NCBI GenBank assembly: GCA_963702555.1
Contig: CAVPCW010000010.1
Location: 186,001 to 250,000 of the forward strand
Direction: 5' to 3'
Source of the DNA: CAMFLJ01 sp963702555
GTDB lineage: Bacteria; Actinomycetota; Acidimicrobiia; Acidimicrobiales; Acidimicrobilacustridaceae
Length of the DNA: 64,000 bases
Shown here: in pieces, positions 1 through 9,845 of the stretch
Numbering within the stretch: the stretch's first letter is position 1
Layout: the number at the start of each line of letters is the position of its first letter
Notes under the pieces: generated by a model
Databases searched by the model: none
What the model saw: the letters and a program-made list of their open reading frames with translations, nothing else
What the model was told of the DNA's origin: nothing
Position numbers and translations under genes: made by a program

Positions 1-28
1 CATCGCCAAGCTCGGCCTGCGCCGCTAG
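1..28 (+). CDS. rpsO: 30S ribosomal protein S15, C-terminal end (partial)
   Basis: Only the last nine codons are in the window, reading IAKLGLRR and a TAG stop at 26-28. S15 proteins end in a very similar Leu-Gly-(Ile/Leu)-Arg-Arg tail, and rpsO directly upstream of pnp is one of the most conserved bacterial gene pairs. S15 is a primary 16S rRNA-binding protein of the small subunit. The call rests on a short tail plus gene order, so it is likely but not proven. Confidence 0.75.
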
Positions 29-40
29 CGAGGCTCTTCG

Positions 41-66
41 AAGGGCGACCCCGTGGGGTCGCCCTT
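41..66 (+). terminator. rpsO terminator hairpin
   Basis: A perfect inverted repeat (AAGGGCGACCCC, then GT, then the exact reverse complement) starts 12 bases after the rpsO stop. The stem is GC-rich and is followed by only a few T residues. It separates rpsO from pnp and could allow partial read-through. Confidence 0.7.
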
Positions 67-240
67 CGCTCGTTCCGACCCGACCCGGGTCGGAGCACAT
101 TCGAACACCGGCGACGAAGCGTCTTCAGTTGCCGGTGGTGAGCGACCGGGCCGATCCCGATCGGGCCGCTCACCACTGGGAACTGGTGCCGCCGTCGCCA
201 CGAGACGGGCCACGAAGGCCCGACACGAAGGAGACACACC

Positions 241-2691
241 ATGGCAGACGCCATCTCCACCGAGGCCCTGATCCCGGGCGCCCCGGAGAAGACCATGACC
301 TTCTCGACCGGCAAGCTCGCCGGCCTGGCCGACGGTGCCGTCGAGGTCCAGATCGGTGACACCGTCATCCTGGTCACCGCCACCGCCGCCAAGTCGGCCC
401 GCGAGGGCGCGGACTTCTTCCCGCTCACCGTCGACATCGAGGAGCGCATGTACGCCGCCGGGCGCATCCCCGGCTCGTTCTTCCGTCGTGAGGGCAAGGC
501 CCCCGACCAGGCCATCCTCACCTGCCGCCTGATGGACCGCCCGCTTCGCCCGTGCTTCCCCGACGGGTTCCGCAACGAGGTCCACGTGGTGGGCACCACC
601 CTGGCCGCCGACCTCGTGAACCCCCACGACGTCCCCGCCATCAACGGCGCCAGCGCCGCCCTGATGCTCTCCGGCATCCCCTTCGACGGCCCCATCGGCG
701 CCGTCCGCATCGCCTTCACCACCGAGGGCACCTGGATCCCGCACCCCACCTACGAGGAGGGCGAGGAGTCCACCTTCGAGATGGTCGTGGCCGGCCGTGC
801 GCTCGGCGATGACGACGTCGCCATCTCCATGGTCGAGGCCGGTGGCACCGAGGCCTCATGGCCCGCCTTCCAGGAGGGCGCCCCGAAGGTCGACGAGGAC
901 GTCCTCGCCGGTGGCCTCGAGGCCGCCAAGCAGTACATCCTCCAGTCGATCGCCGCCCAGAAGGCCCTCATGGCCGCCGCCGGCGTCAAGGAGCCGATGG
1001 CCTACTCGGTCACCAGCGACTACTCGCCCGAGGTCCTCGCCGCGATGGAGACCAAGCGCGAGCAGATCCTCGGTACCCAGGTCATCGCCGACAAGCACGA
1101 CCGCCTCGAGGCCGAGGCCGCCCTGCGCGACACCCTCGTCGCCGAGCTGGCCCCGCAGTTCCCCGACGTCGACGGCGTCGAGAAGCAGCTCAAGGCCGCC
1201 TTCCGCTCGGTCACCAAGCAGGTCGTCCGCAGCCGCATCGTCAACGAGGGCGCCCGCATCGACGGCCGTGGCCCGAAGGACATCCGGCCGCTGTCGTCCG
1301 AGGTCGGGTTCCTCCCGTCCGTGCACGGCTCGGGCCTGTTCCAGCGTGGCGAGACCCAGGTGCTCAACGTCACCACCCTGGGCATGCCCCGCATGGAGCA
1401 GATGATCGATGCCCTCGGCAACGTCACCCGCAAGCGCTACATGCACCACTACAACTTCCCGCCGTACTCCACCGGTGAGACCGGCTTCATGCGCGGCCCG
1501 AAGCGCCGCGAGATCGGTCACGGCATGCTCGCCGAGCGCGCCCTCGTGCCGGTGCTGCCTTCCCCCGAGGAGTTCGCCTACACGATCCGCACCGTCTCCG
1601 ACGTGCTGTCGTCCAACGGCTCCACCTCGATGGGCTCGGTCTGCGGCTCGACCCTCTCGATGATGGACGCCGGCGTGCCCCTCCGGGCCCCGGTCGCCGG
1701 CATCGCCATGGGCCTCGTGTACGCCGACGGCAAGTACACGACCCTCACCGACATCCTCGGCGCCGAGGATGCCTTCGGCGACATGGACTTCAAGGTGGCC
1801 GGCACCTCCGAGTTCGTCACCGCCCTGCAGCTCGACACCAAGATCGACGGCATCCCCGCCGACGTCCTGGCCCAGGCCCTGCAGCAGGCCAAGGAGGCCC
1901 GCCTCCAGATCCTCGAGGTCATGGCCGGCGCCATCGCCGAGCCCCGCGACGAGGTCGGTGCCACGGCCCCGAAGATCGTCAGCTTCGAGATCCCGATGGA
2001 CAAGATCGGCGAGGTCATCGGGCCCAAGGGCAAGGTCATCAACGCCATCCAGCAGGAGACCGGCGCCGACATCTCCGTCGACGACGACGGCAGCGTCGGC
2101 CGGGTCAGCATCGGCTCCACCGACTCCGGCGCGGTGCAGGAGGCCGAGCGGCAGATCCGTCTCATCCTCAACCCGCCCACCGCCGAGGTCGGCCAGGTCT
2201 ACAACGGCAAGGTCGTGAACGTCACCAAGTTCGGTGCGTTCGTGAACATCCTCCCGGGCCGTGACGGCCTGCTGCACATCTCCAAGATCGGCGGCGGCAA
2301 GCGCATCGACAAGGTCGAGGACGTCCTCGACCTGGGCGACTCCGTCGAGGTCCGCGTCGACGACGTCGACCCCAACGGCAAGGTCTCCCTCTCGCTGGCC
2401 TCCGCTCCCGCGGCGGCCGAGGGTGAGTCCTCCTCGTCCGACCGTGGCGATCGCGGCGACCGCGGCGACCGTGGCGGCGACGCCCCGGCCGCAGCCCCGG
2501 CAGCCGAGGCCGACAACGGCGCCGAGCGCGAGTACGTCTCGTTCGAGGACGCCTTCGACAGCGAGATCACCGCAGAGCTGGGCGACCTCGGTCCGGCCGG
2601 CGACGACCGTGGCGGCGAGAGCCGTGGCGGTGGTGGCGGCCGTGGTCGTGGTGGCCGTGGCGGCGGCGGGGGTGGCGGCCGTCGCCGCTGA
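241..2691 (+). CDS. pnp: Polyribonucleotide nucleotidyltransferase (PNPase)
   Basis: Cytoplasmic 3'-5' phosphorolytic exoribonuclease, 816 aa; in actinobacteria it also helps make mixed RNA 3' tails (family knowledge). Two RNase PH-like halves fill roughly residues 10-560. A KH domain follows at about 580-640 with the GPKG loop, then an S1 domain at about 650-720 (VGQVYNGKVVN, FGAFVNILPG, GLLHIS). The ATG is preceded by AAGGAG at 228-233. The C-terminus is unusual: a DRGDRGDRG stretch, an Ala/Pro/acidic linker and a Gly/Arg tail of about 25 residues that resembles RGG RNA-binding tails. It lies downstream of rpsO and upstream of an M16 peptidase, the usual order. Confidence 0.96.
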   Translation: MADAISTEALIPGAPEKTMTFSTGKLAGLADGAVEVQIGDTVILVTATAAKSAREGADFFPLTVDIEERMYAAGRIPGSFFRREGKAPDQAILTCRLMDRPLRPCFPDGFRNEVHVVGTTLAADLVNPHDVPAINGASAALMLSGIPFDGPIGAVRIAFTTEGTWIPHPTYEEGEESTFEMVVAGRALGDDDVAISMVEAGGTEASWPAFQEGAPKVDEDVLAGGLEAAKQYILQSIAAQKALMAAAGVKEPMAYSVTSDYSPEVLAAMETKREQILGTQVIADKHDRLEAEAALRDTLVAELAPQFPDVDGVEKQLKAAFRSVTKQVVRSRIVNEGARIDGRGPKDIRPLSSEVGFLPSVHGSGLFQRGETQVLNVTTLGMPRMEQMIDALGNVTRKRYMHHYNFPPYSTGETGFMRGPKRREIGHGMLAERALVPVLPSPEEFAYTIRTVSDVLSSNGSTSMGSVCGSTLSMMDAGVPLRAPVAGIAMGLVYADGKYTTLTDILGAEDAFGDMDFKVAGTSEFVTALQLDTKIDGIPADVLAQALQQAKEARLQILEVMAGAIAEPRDEVGATAPKIVSFEIPMDKIGEVIGPKGKVINAIQQETGADISVDDDGSVGRVSIGSTDSGAVQEAERQIRLILNPPTAEVGQVYNGKVVNVTKFGAFVNILPGRDGLLHISKIGGGKRIDKVEDVLDLGDSVEVRVDDVDPNGKVSLSLASAPAAAEGESSSSDRGDRGDRGDRGGDAPAAAPAAEADNGAEREYVSFEDAFDSEITAELGDLGPAGDDRGGESRGGGGGRGRGGRGGGGGGGRRR

Positions 2692-2713
2692 TCCCACCTC
2701 CCCAGGGTCGGCC

Positions 2714-3982
2714 GTGACCGACCCCGGCATCGAACGTTCCGAGCTGGCCTCGGGTGTGCGCGTCGTCACCGAGCGCATGCCCGAGGCCAGATCGGTCAGT
2801 GTCGGCATGTGGTTCGCCGTGGGCTCGCGTGACGAGCCCGAGCCCATCGCCGGCGCATCACACTTCCTCGAGCACCTGCTGTTCAAGGGCACCGAGGAGC
2901 GGTCGGCCCGCTCCATCGCCATGGCCGTCGACGCGGTCGGCGGCGAGATGAACGCCTACACGAGCCGCGAGCACACGGCGTACTACCTGCGCCTGCCCGT
3001 GGCCGAGCTCGAGCCCGGCCTGCGCCTGCTGGCCGACGTCGTGAGCGAGCCGGCGTTCCGGCCCCACGAGCTCGACGCCGAGCGGGAGGTCATCGTCGAG
3101 GAGATCCTCATGAGCGAGGACACCCCCGACGACCTCGTGCTCACCGCGCTCTACGAGAGCCTCTACCCCGAGCACCCGCTCGGCCGCGAGACCCTCGGCT
3201 CCCGCGAGTCCGTCGAGGCCATGGGCCGCGACGACGTCGCCGCGTTCCACCAGCGCTGGTACCGGCCCCGCAACCTGGTCATCGCCGCGGCCGGCGACCT
3301 CGCCCACGACCGCGTGCTGGCCGCCGTCGACGGCCTGTTCGACCTCGGCGAGCCCGGTGTCGCCCCCGAGCGCCACACGCCCGGCACCGACGTCGTGCCG
3401 CTGGTCGTCATCGACCGGCCCACCGAGCAGTCCCACGTCGCCGTCGGGTGGCGGGCGCTGCCCGTCGACGACGACGACCGCTACGCCCTCTGGGTCGCCA
3501 ACCACGTCCTCGGCGGGGGCATGTCGAGCCGCCTGTTCCAGGAGATCCGCGAGGAGCGGGGCCTGGCCTACACGGTGTTCTCGTCGCCGTCGTCCTACAG
3601 CGACGTCGGCTCGCTCGTGATCTACACGGGCACCACCCCCAACCGCCTCGGCGAGCTGCTCGACGTGGTCGACGCCACCGTCGACGGCCTCGTCGCCGAC
3701 GGCATCACCGACGAGGAGCACGCCGTCGCCCTCGGCTACCTCGAGGGTTCGATGCTCCTCGGGCTCGAGGACAGCGGCTCCCGGATGGCCCGTCTCGGCT
3801 CCGGCATCACCGCCCGCGACGACGTCATCTCCGTCGACGAGCACGTGCGCCGCATCCGTGCGGTCACGCCGGCCGACGTCCACCGGGTGCTGCACCGGGT
3901 GTTCGACGGGCCTCGGGCCGTCGCCGCCGTCGGGCCCCTCGGCGGCGGAACGCCGGCGCTCGACACGTTCGCCCGGCGCTAA
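2714..3982 (+). CDS. M16 family zinc peptidase (pitrilysin/MPP-like)
   Basis: 422 aa. The inverted zinc motif HFLEH is at residues 50-54, with the third ligand expected in EVIVEEI at about 125. The second half carries the usual non-catalytic M16 motif GGGMSSRLFQEIREERGLAY. Family members of this size (YmxG/PqqL-like) are processing peptidases; the substrate is unknown. GTG at 2714 was chosen because it begins 22 bases after the pnp stop and the reading frame upstream is only antisense noise within pnp. pnp-M16-dapB is a common actinobacterial order, so cotranscription is likely. Confidence 0.92.
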   Translation: MTDPGIERSELASGVRVVTERMPEARSVSVGMWFAVGSRDEPEPIAGASHFLEHLLFKGTEERSARSIAMAVDAVGGEMNAYTSREHTAYYLRLPVAELEPGLRLLADVVSEPAFRPHELDAEREVIVEEILMSEDTPDDLVLTALYESLYPEHPLGRETLGSRESVEAMGRDDVAAFHQRWYRPRNLVIAAAGDLAHDRVLAAVDGLFDLGEPGVAPERHTPGTDVVPLVVIDRPTEQSHVAVGWRALPVDDDDRYALWVANHVLGGGMSSRLFQEIREERGLAYTVFSSPSSYSDVGSLVIYTGTTPNRLGELLDVVDATVDGLVADGITDEEHAVALGYLEGSMLLGLEDSGSRMARLGSGITARDDVISVDEHVRRIRAVTPADVHRVLHRVFDGPRAVAAVGPLGGGTPALDTFARR

Positions 3983-3992
3983 GTTCCACCGC

Positions 3993-4781
3993 ATGTCATT
4001 GAAGGTCGGTGTCTTCGGCGCGGGTGGGCGCATGGGTAGCACGGTGTGCCGGGCGGTCCATGCCGATCCTGCGCTCGATCTGGTCGCCGCGGTCGATCCC
4101 CACCACTCGGGGCTCGACATGCACCAGGTCACCGGGCTCGACCTGTCGTTCCTGGTGGCGGCCGACGGCCAGGCGTTCCTCGACGCCGGCGTGCAGGTCG
4201 TCGTCGACTTCACCCACGTCGACGCCGCCCGCGAGAACCTGCTGTTCCTCGCCGAGCACGGCATCCACGCCGTCACCGGCACCACCGGCTTCACCGACGA
4301 GGACTACGTGCGCTTCGGTGCCGCCTTCACCCGCTCGAACTGCGTGATCGCCCCGAACTTCGCCATCGGCGCCGTGCTGATGATGCGCTTCGCCGAGCTG
4401 GCCGCCCCCTACTTCGAGACGGCCGAGATCATGGAGCTGCACCACGACGCCAAGCTCGACGCACCGTCCGGCACCGCGATGCTGACGGCCGAGCGCATGG
4501 CGGCGGCGTCGGGCCAGTGGGCTCCCGACCCCACCAAGACCGAGGTGCTCGAGGGCGCCCGCGGCGGGGAGGGGCCGGCCGGCATCCGGGTGCACTCGCT
4601 GCGCCTGCGGGGCATGGTCGCCCACCAGGAGGTCATCCTCGGCACGATGGGGCAGACCCTCTCGATCCGCCACGACTCCTACGACCGTGACTCCTTCATG
4701 CCGGGCGTGGTCCTGGCCGTGAAGGCCGTGGGTGATCGCCCGGGCGTCACCATCGGCCTCGACGCCCTCCTCGACCTCTAG
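3993..4781 (+). CDS. dapB: 4-hydroxy-tetrahydrodipicolinate reductase
   Basis: 262 aa. Reduces hydroxy-tetrahydrodipicolinate with NAD(P)H in diaminopimelate/lysine synthesis. The N-terminal dinucleotide motif GAGGRMG is at residues 9-15. The catalytic/substrate signature (ELHHDAKLDAPSGTA, about 148-162) carries the His pair and the Lys expected for this enzyme. Start ATG at 3993 is 10 bases after the peptidase stop. It is one of six dap genes in the window, the others being at 11.8, 42.5, 44.9, 48.3 and 49.1 kb. Confidence 0.96.
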   Translation: MSLKVGVFGAGGRMGSTVCRAVHADPALDLVAAVDPHHSGLDMHQVTGLDLSFLVAADGQAFLDAGVQVVVDFTHVDAARENLLFLAEHGIHAVTGTTGFTDEDYVRFGAAFTRSNCVIAPNFAIGAVLMMRFAELAAPYFETAEIMELHHDAKLDAPSGTAMLTAERMAAASGQWAPDPTKTEVLEGARGGEGPAGIRVHSLRLRGMVAHQEVILGTMGQTLSIRHDSYDRDSFMPGVVLAVKAVGDRPGVTIGLDALLDL

Positions 4782-4831
4782 GCCCCACACGCGCCACGTG
4801 GCCCGACCGGAGCCCCCGGAGGGGCGCCGAC

Positions 4832-4854
4832 CGAGCCGTTTCTCGGATGGCTCG
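4832..4854. terminator. Possible bidirectional terminator between convergent genes
   Basis: CGAGCC and GGCTCG form a 6-bp stem with an 11-nt loop in the 117-bp gap between dapB and a convergent lipoprotein gene. A second short GC stem (GCCCC/GGGGC) lies at 4812-4825. Both are weak, and the assignment comes mainly from position between convergent genes. Confidence 0.35.
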
Positions 4855-4898
4855 TTCCAACCCCTGGCGGGGAGGAGAGCCGCGGGGACGGGGGTTGG

Positions 4899-5417
4899 TC
4901 AGTAGCCGGAGCTGGTGGCGGCCGGGGCCTTGGTGATGGCGTTGCCGGCGCCGTCGACGACGTACCACTGACCGCCCACGCCCTGGCCCGAGGTGTCGCC
5001 CGGAGCTGCGTCGGCGGCGTAGTAATAGAGGAGGTGGCCGTTGAGGGCGATCTGCTTGGCGCCGTCGGCCTGGGTCGCCTCGGTCACTGCGCCGGTGACG
5101 CTCGAACCGGCCGTGACGGGTGCGACGAGGGCGGGCCACGCCGTGGCGCAGCCGCCGGTGCAGGCCGAGGTCGTGCCGTTGTCGGCGGTGAACAGGTAGA
5201 GCGTGCGGCCCTCTCCGTCGACGACGATCTCGCCGAGGCGGGAGCTGGTCGTCTTCAGCTCGGTGGAGCCGGCCGGGGTGCCCTTCGCCTCGGTGGTGAC
5301 CGTGCTGGAGGCCGGTGTGGTGGTCTCGCTGCTCGAGCTCGACGAGCTGCCGCAGGCGGAGGCCCCGAGGGCGAGGCCGGCCACGGCGATCACGGCGAGT
5401 GGGGTGAGGCGACGCAT
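4899..5417 (-). CDS. Secreted lipoprotein with COG4315-type repeats
   Basis: 172 aa. It has an n-region (MRR), a hydrophobic stretch and a lipobox ending GASAC, so Cys22 should be lipidated. A low-complexity Ser/Thr linker follows. The body holds two copies of the pattern seen in the family of predicted lipoproteins with secreted repeats: a Gly-rich strand, GRTLYLFTAD, a Cys pair (CTGGC) with AWPAL, then GHLLYYYAAD and WYVVD near the end. The function of this family is not established. It is monocistronic and convergent with dapB. Confidence 0.8.
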   Translation of the reverse strand: MRRLTPLAVIAVAGLALGASACGSSSSSSSETTTPASSTVTTEAKGTPAGSTELKTTSSRLGEIVVDGEGRTLYLFTADNGTTSACTGGCATAWPALVAPVTAGSSVTGAVTEATQADGAKQIALNGHLLYYYAADAAPGDTSGQGVGGQWYVVDGAGNAITKAPAATSSGY

Positions 5418-5504
5418 GAGTGCTCCCGTCGAGAGGCGTGCAGGGGCCGATCGCCCCCCCGGGAGACTCTACGGATCCTCCGCCCGCGTGGCAGCGGATC
5501 CTGG

Positions 5505-5550
5505 CCGTGGCTCGTTTGGCGGGGCTGGAGCCCCGCCAAACGAGCCACGG
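5505..5550. repeat. Perfect 22-bp inverted repeat (hairpin)
   Basis: Two exactly complementary 22-base arms are separated by only GG. The left arm runs CCGTGGCTCGTTTGGCGGGG and two more bases. It lies between the VTT-domain gene and the lipoprotein gene, both on the minus strand, so it may terminate transcription from upstream. It has no T-run on either side. The arms share a GGCTC shoulder with other intergenic hairpins in the window (8143, 9737, 25963). Confidence 0.85.
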
Positions 5551-5602
5551 GGGATCATGCGCATGGTGCCCATGACGTTGGTGTCGTACACCCCGTCGAC
5601 CG

Positions 5603-6409
5603 TTATCGCTCGTCCTCGGTCACGGGCTCGCCGCCCGGCTCCTCGAGGGCGTCGCCGTCGGCGGAGCCGTCGTTGACCGGACCGTCGGTCTCGGGGTCGT
5701 AGGGGTGGTTCGGCACCGGGGGAGCGTCGGGGTCGGCCGAGTGCTCGAGCTCCTGGAGGCCCTCGATCTCCTTTCGGCCCCGGCGCAGCTCGCCGCCGGC
5801 CATCACCCCCACGATCACCATGCTGACGACCAGGAGCGGGATGCGGTAGGTCGCCACCAGCTCGAGGAACCAGTCGATCGGCCCGGAGAACACGTCGCCG
5901 ACGATCTGGAGCAGCGCCAGACGCCCCACGGTGCCGGTGACGTTGAGGAAGGCGAACAGCACCGGCGACATGCCCGAAGCGCCGGCGATCAGCGACACGT
6001 AGTTGTTGGGCATGATCACGACGAGCGGATGGCCCCACCTGCCGAACCAGCCCTCGAGGCGGCGCATCATCGTGCCGACCGTCGGGGTGCGCTTCTCCAT
6101 CCAGCGCAGGGCGGCGGGCCCGTAGAACCAGCCCAGGGCGAAGAAGAAAGGGTCGGGGAGCAGCAGTCGCAGCGTGCCCCACAGGTAGTAGGCCCAGAGG
6201 TCGACGCGGTTCACGACCAGCACGGCGTAGCGGTTGCGGGCCGAGAGGCCGAGGAGCCACAGCGGATGGGACTCCACGAGGGTCGGCCACAGCGCGTCGG
6301 CGACGTACCCGGCGGCGATCATGGCGATGATCGGCGCGATGAGGAGAGCGAGGGGCCCTCGGCGGGGCTGGCGCTCGTGCGCGGCCGGGAGGTCGGTTTC
6401 GCCGTCCAA
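5603..6409 (-). CDS. DedA/VTT-domain-like integral membrane protein
   Basis: About 268 aa. A hydrophobic segment near the N-terminus (LLIAPIIAMIAAGYVADALW) is followed by a body resembling SNARE-associated/DedA (VTT) proteins, with GHPLVVIMPNNYVSLIAGASGMSP and further hydrophobic segments, and an acidic soluble tail. DedA-type proteins are linked to lipid scrambling and membrane homeostasis; no substrate can be named here. The start is uncertain: TTG at 6409 has AGAGG nine bases upstream, while the open frame extends to 6520 and would overlap the divergent acyl-CoA synthetase. Confidence 0.65.
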   Translation of the reverse strand: MDGETDLPAAHERQPRRGPLALLIAPIIAMIAAGYVADALWPTLVESHPLWLLGLSARNRYAVLVVNRVDLWAYYLWGTLRLLLPDPFFFALGWFYGPAALRWMEKRTPTVGTMMRRLEGWFGRWGHPLVVIMPNNYVSLIAGASGMSPVLFAFLNVTGTVGRLALLQIVGDVFSGPIDWFLELVATYRIPLLVVSMVIVGVMAGGELRRGRKEIEGLQELEHSADPDAPPVPNHPYDPETDGPVNDGSADGDALEEPGGEPVTEDER

Positions 6410-6492
6410 GGGGCAGATCCTCTCACTACGCTGCAGGCCCACGACGCCGCCCCGGCTCCGGGGTGGCCCGATCATCGAGCCGGGGGGTCCCG

Positions 6493-8121
<1,629 letters not shown>

Positions 8122-8142
8122 TCCGGCCCGTTCCCTCGAAGC

Positions 8143-8181
8143 TGGCTCAGGACGTTGCGGAAACCGCAACGTCCTGAGCCA
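8143..8181. terminator. Perfect 18-bp hairpin after the acyl-CoA synthetase
   Basis: TGGCTCAGGACGTTGCGG, loop AAA, then the exact reverse complement. It begins 22 bases after the stop codon at 8121, so it is probably the terminator. It belongs to the group of intergenic hairpins with GGCTC shoulders. Confidence 0.75.
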
Positions 8182-8241
8182 CCTTGGGACGTGCCACCTT
8201 CGTGGATGCGGGGGCGATTCGGAGGCGGGGCCGGGGCTGCG

Positions 8242-8247
8242 TAGCCT
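8242..8247 (+). promoter_or_regulatory. -10 box of the SURF1 gene (leaderless type)
   Basis: TAGCCT ends 7 bases before the GTG at 8255. No Shine-Dalgarno sequence lies between, so transcription should start at or next to the start codon. Confidence 0.55.
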
Positions 8248-8254
8248 GAGCGCC

Positions 8255-9127
8255 GTGTACCGGTTCCTGCTGAAGCCTGGATGGATCCTGTCGCACATCT
8301 TCGTGCTCGCCTGCGTGGTCGTGTTCGTGAACCTCGGGATCTGGCAGCTGCGCCGGCTCGACGAGCGCAAGACCTACAACGCGGAGGTGGCGGCGGCCGA
8401 GGCCCTCCCGCCCGAGTTCATCGCCGACCTCCTGCCCGAGGGCGCGGCCAGCACCACCGAGCAGGTCGACGCCGTGCTCTACCGCACGGTTCAGGTCACC
8501 GGCACCTACGCCATCGACCAGCAGGTCCTGGTGCAGAACCGCTCGAACGGCGGCGCTCCCGGCTACTGGGTGCTCACGCCGCTGGTGCAGTCCGACGGCA
8601 CCGCCGTGGTGATCAACCGGGGCTGGATCCCCTTCAGCTACACCGTCGACGGCCCGTGGACCGACTTCGACCCGCCGACCGGCACGGTGTCGGTGCTCGG
8701 CATGGTGCGGGCCCCGCAGGTGCGGCCCACCAGCGGTCTGGTCACCGGACCGCGCGACGCCCCCGACGGCGTGCTGCGAGCCCTCGCCCGGGTCGACGTC
8801 CCCCGCCTCCAGCAGCAGGTCCGCGAGACGCTGCTGCCGATCTACGTCGACCTCCGGGCCCAGGAACCGGCCCAGTCCGGCCCGCTGCCCGAGCCGATCC
8901 CGGAGCCGGAGCTCTCCGAGGGCCCGCACCTCAACTACGCCGGCCAGTGGTTCATCTTCGCCCTGCTCACGATCATCGTGTACCCGCTGTTGCTGCGCCG
9001 GGTCGCCCGCCGCCGCAAGGAGGGCCAGCCCGATCAGCAGAGTGAGATCGTCGACCTGGGCGTCGGGCCCGCGGCCCCCGAAGGTGACGGCGGCCCACCA
9101 CCGGTGACGGTCCCGCCCTCGTCGTGA
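8255..9127 (+). CDS. SURF1 family cytochrome oxidase assembly protein
   Basis: 290 aa with the SURF1 layout. An N-terminal membrane helix (residues about 8-28, ending in the family-typical NLGIWQLRRLDERK) is followed by a periplasmic domain (VTGTYAIDQQVLVQNRS, GYWVLTPLV, VVINRGWIP) and a second helix near residue 230 (WFIFALLTIIVYPLLLRRV). SURF1 proteins help insert heme into aa3-type oxidases; no oxidase subunit genes are adjacent. GTG at 8255 was chosen from the -10 box just upstream and the membrane helix directly after it. The stop overlaps the next start by four bases. Confidence 0.9.
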   Translation: MYRFLLKPGWILSHIFVLACVVVFVNLGIWQLRRLDERKTYNAEVAAAEALPPEFIADLLPEGAASTTEQVDAVLYRTVQVTGTYAIDQQVLVQNRSNGGAPGYWVLTPLVQSDGTAVVINRGWIPFSYTVDGPWTDFDPPTGTVSVLGMVRAPQVRPTSGLVTGPRDAPDGVLRALARVDVPRLQQQVRETLLPIYVDLRAQEPAQSGPLPEPIPEPELSEGPHLNYAGQWFIFALLTIIVYPLLLRRVARRRKEGQPDQQSEIVDLGVGPAAPEGDGGPPPVTVPPSS

Positions 9128-9711
9128 GCACCCCGGCCGACACCCGCGAGCGCGTGCTCGAGGCGGCCCTGTCCTGCATCGAGCGGGAGGGGCTCGCCGC
9201 CACCAGCGTGGAGGACGTGGCCCGCGCCGCCTCCGTGTCGAGGGCCACGATCTACCGCCACTTCCCGGGCGGCCGCGAGCAGCTGGTGACCGAGACGGCC
9301 ACGTGGGAGGTCGCCCGGTTCTTCGCCCGGGTCGAGCAGACCATCGCCGCCGAGCCCGACCTCGCCGCCCGCCTGCGCCTCGCACTGTCATCGGGCCACC
9401 GCTCCCTCGACGACCACGCCCTGCTGCACCGGCTGCTGCGCACCGAGCCCGAGGCCGTGCTCACCGAGCTCTCGGTGGCCACCGATCTGGTGCTCGAGCT
9501 GATCATCGCCTACCTCGGCGATCAGCTCGTGGCCGAGCAGGCCGCCGGGCGGGCCCGTCCCGACATCGACGTCCCCGAGGCGGCCGACCACCTCGGACGC
9601 CTCTACCTGTCGTACCTCGGCGCCCCGGGTCGGTGGGACCTCGACGACCCCGCCCAGGTCGACCGCCTCGTGCACACCCAGTTCATGGCCGGCATCACCG
9701 CCGCCGGCTGA
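9124..9711 (+). CDS. TetR family transcriptional regulator
   Basis: 195 aa. N-terminal helix-turn-helix of the TetR type (VEDVARAASVSRATIYRHFPGGREQL, residues about 25-55) with an all-helical ligand domain. Its GTG lies inside the SURF1 stop (GTGA overlap), so it is translationally coupled. It resembles the next TetR gene in the recognition helix (ARATIYR). Its target and ligand are unknown; no clear palindrome lies in front of the SURF1 gene. Confidence 0.88.
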   Translation: MSTPADTRERVLEAALSCIEREGLAATSVEDVARAASVSRATIYRHFPGGREQLVTETATWEVARFFARVEQTIAAEPDLAARLRLALSSGHRSLDDHALLHRLLRTEPEAVLTELSVATDLVLELIIAYLGDQLVAEQAAGRARPDIDVPEAADHLGRLYLSYLGAPGRWDLDDPAQVDRLVHTQFMAGITAAG

Positions 9712-9736
9712 GCCGTCCCTTCCGCGGTGTCCTCCC

Positions 9737-9784
9737 AAAGCTGGCTCACGTGGTCCCGCCGGTCGAAGCAGGTGAGCCAGCTTT
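9737..9784. terminator. 13-bp inverted repeat between two TetR genes
   Basis: AAAGCTGGCTCAC pairs exactly with GTGAGCCAGCTTT across a 22-nt loop. It lies 25 bases after the first TetR stop and probably ends that transcript. It carries the GGCTCA shoulder seen in other hairpins of this window. Confidence 0.65.
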
Positions 9785-9814
9785 CGGGGCAGACGTCACC
9801 GCCTGACCATGTGG

Positions 9815-9841
9815 TGAGACAGATCAGGCGCTACTGTCTCA
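9815..9841 (+). promoter_or_regulatory. Operator palindrome overlapping the -10 box of the second TetR gene
   Basis: TGAGACAG and CTGTCTCA form perfect 8-bp arms with an 11-bp spacer. The -10 box TACTGT (9832-9837) lies inside the right arm and ends 8 bases before ATG 9846. This is the expected layout for autorepression of a TetR gene, so it is a good candidate operator for the regulator at 9846 and the cotranscribed diiron protein (inference). Confidence 0.6.
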
Positions 9842-9845
9842 TGTG

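Noticed and set aside
856..2922. A 688-codon open frame on the minus strand antisense to pnp and the peptidase, and similar long antisense frames at 12631-14205, 20236-22392 and 42403-44892
   Set aside because: They mirror real genes with strong motifs on the other strand, have the biased Asp/Val/Gly/His composition of shadow frames in very high-GC DNA and show no domain.
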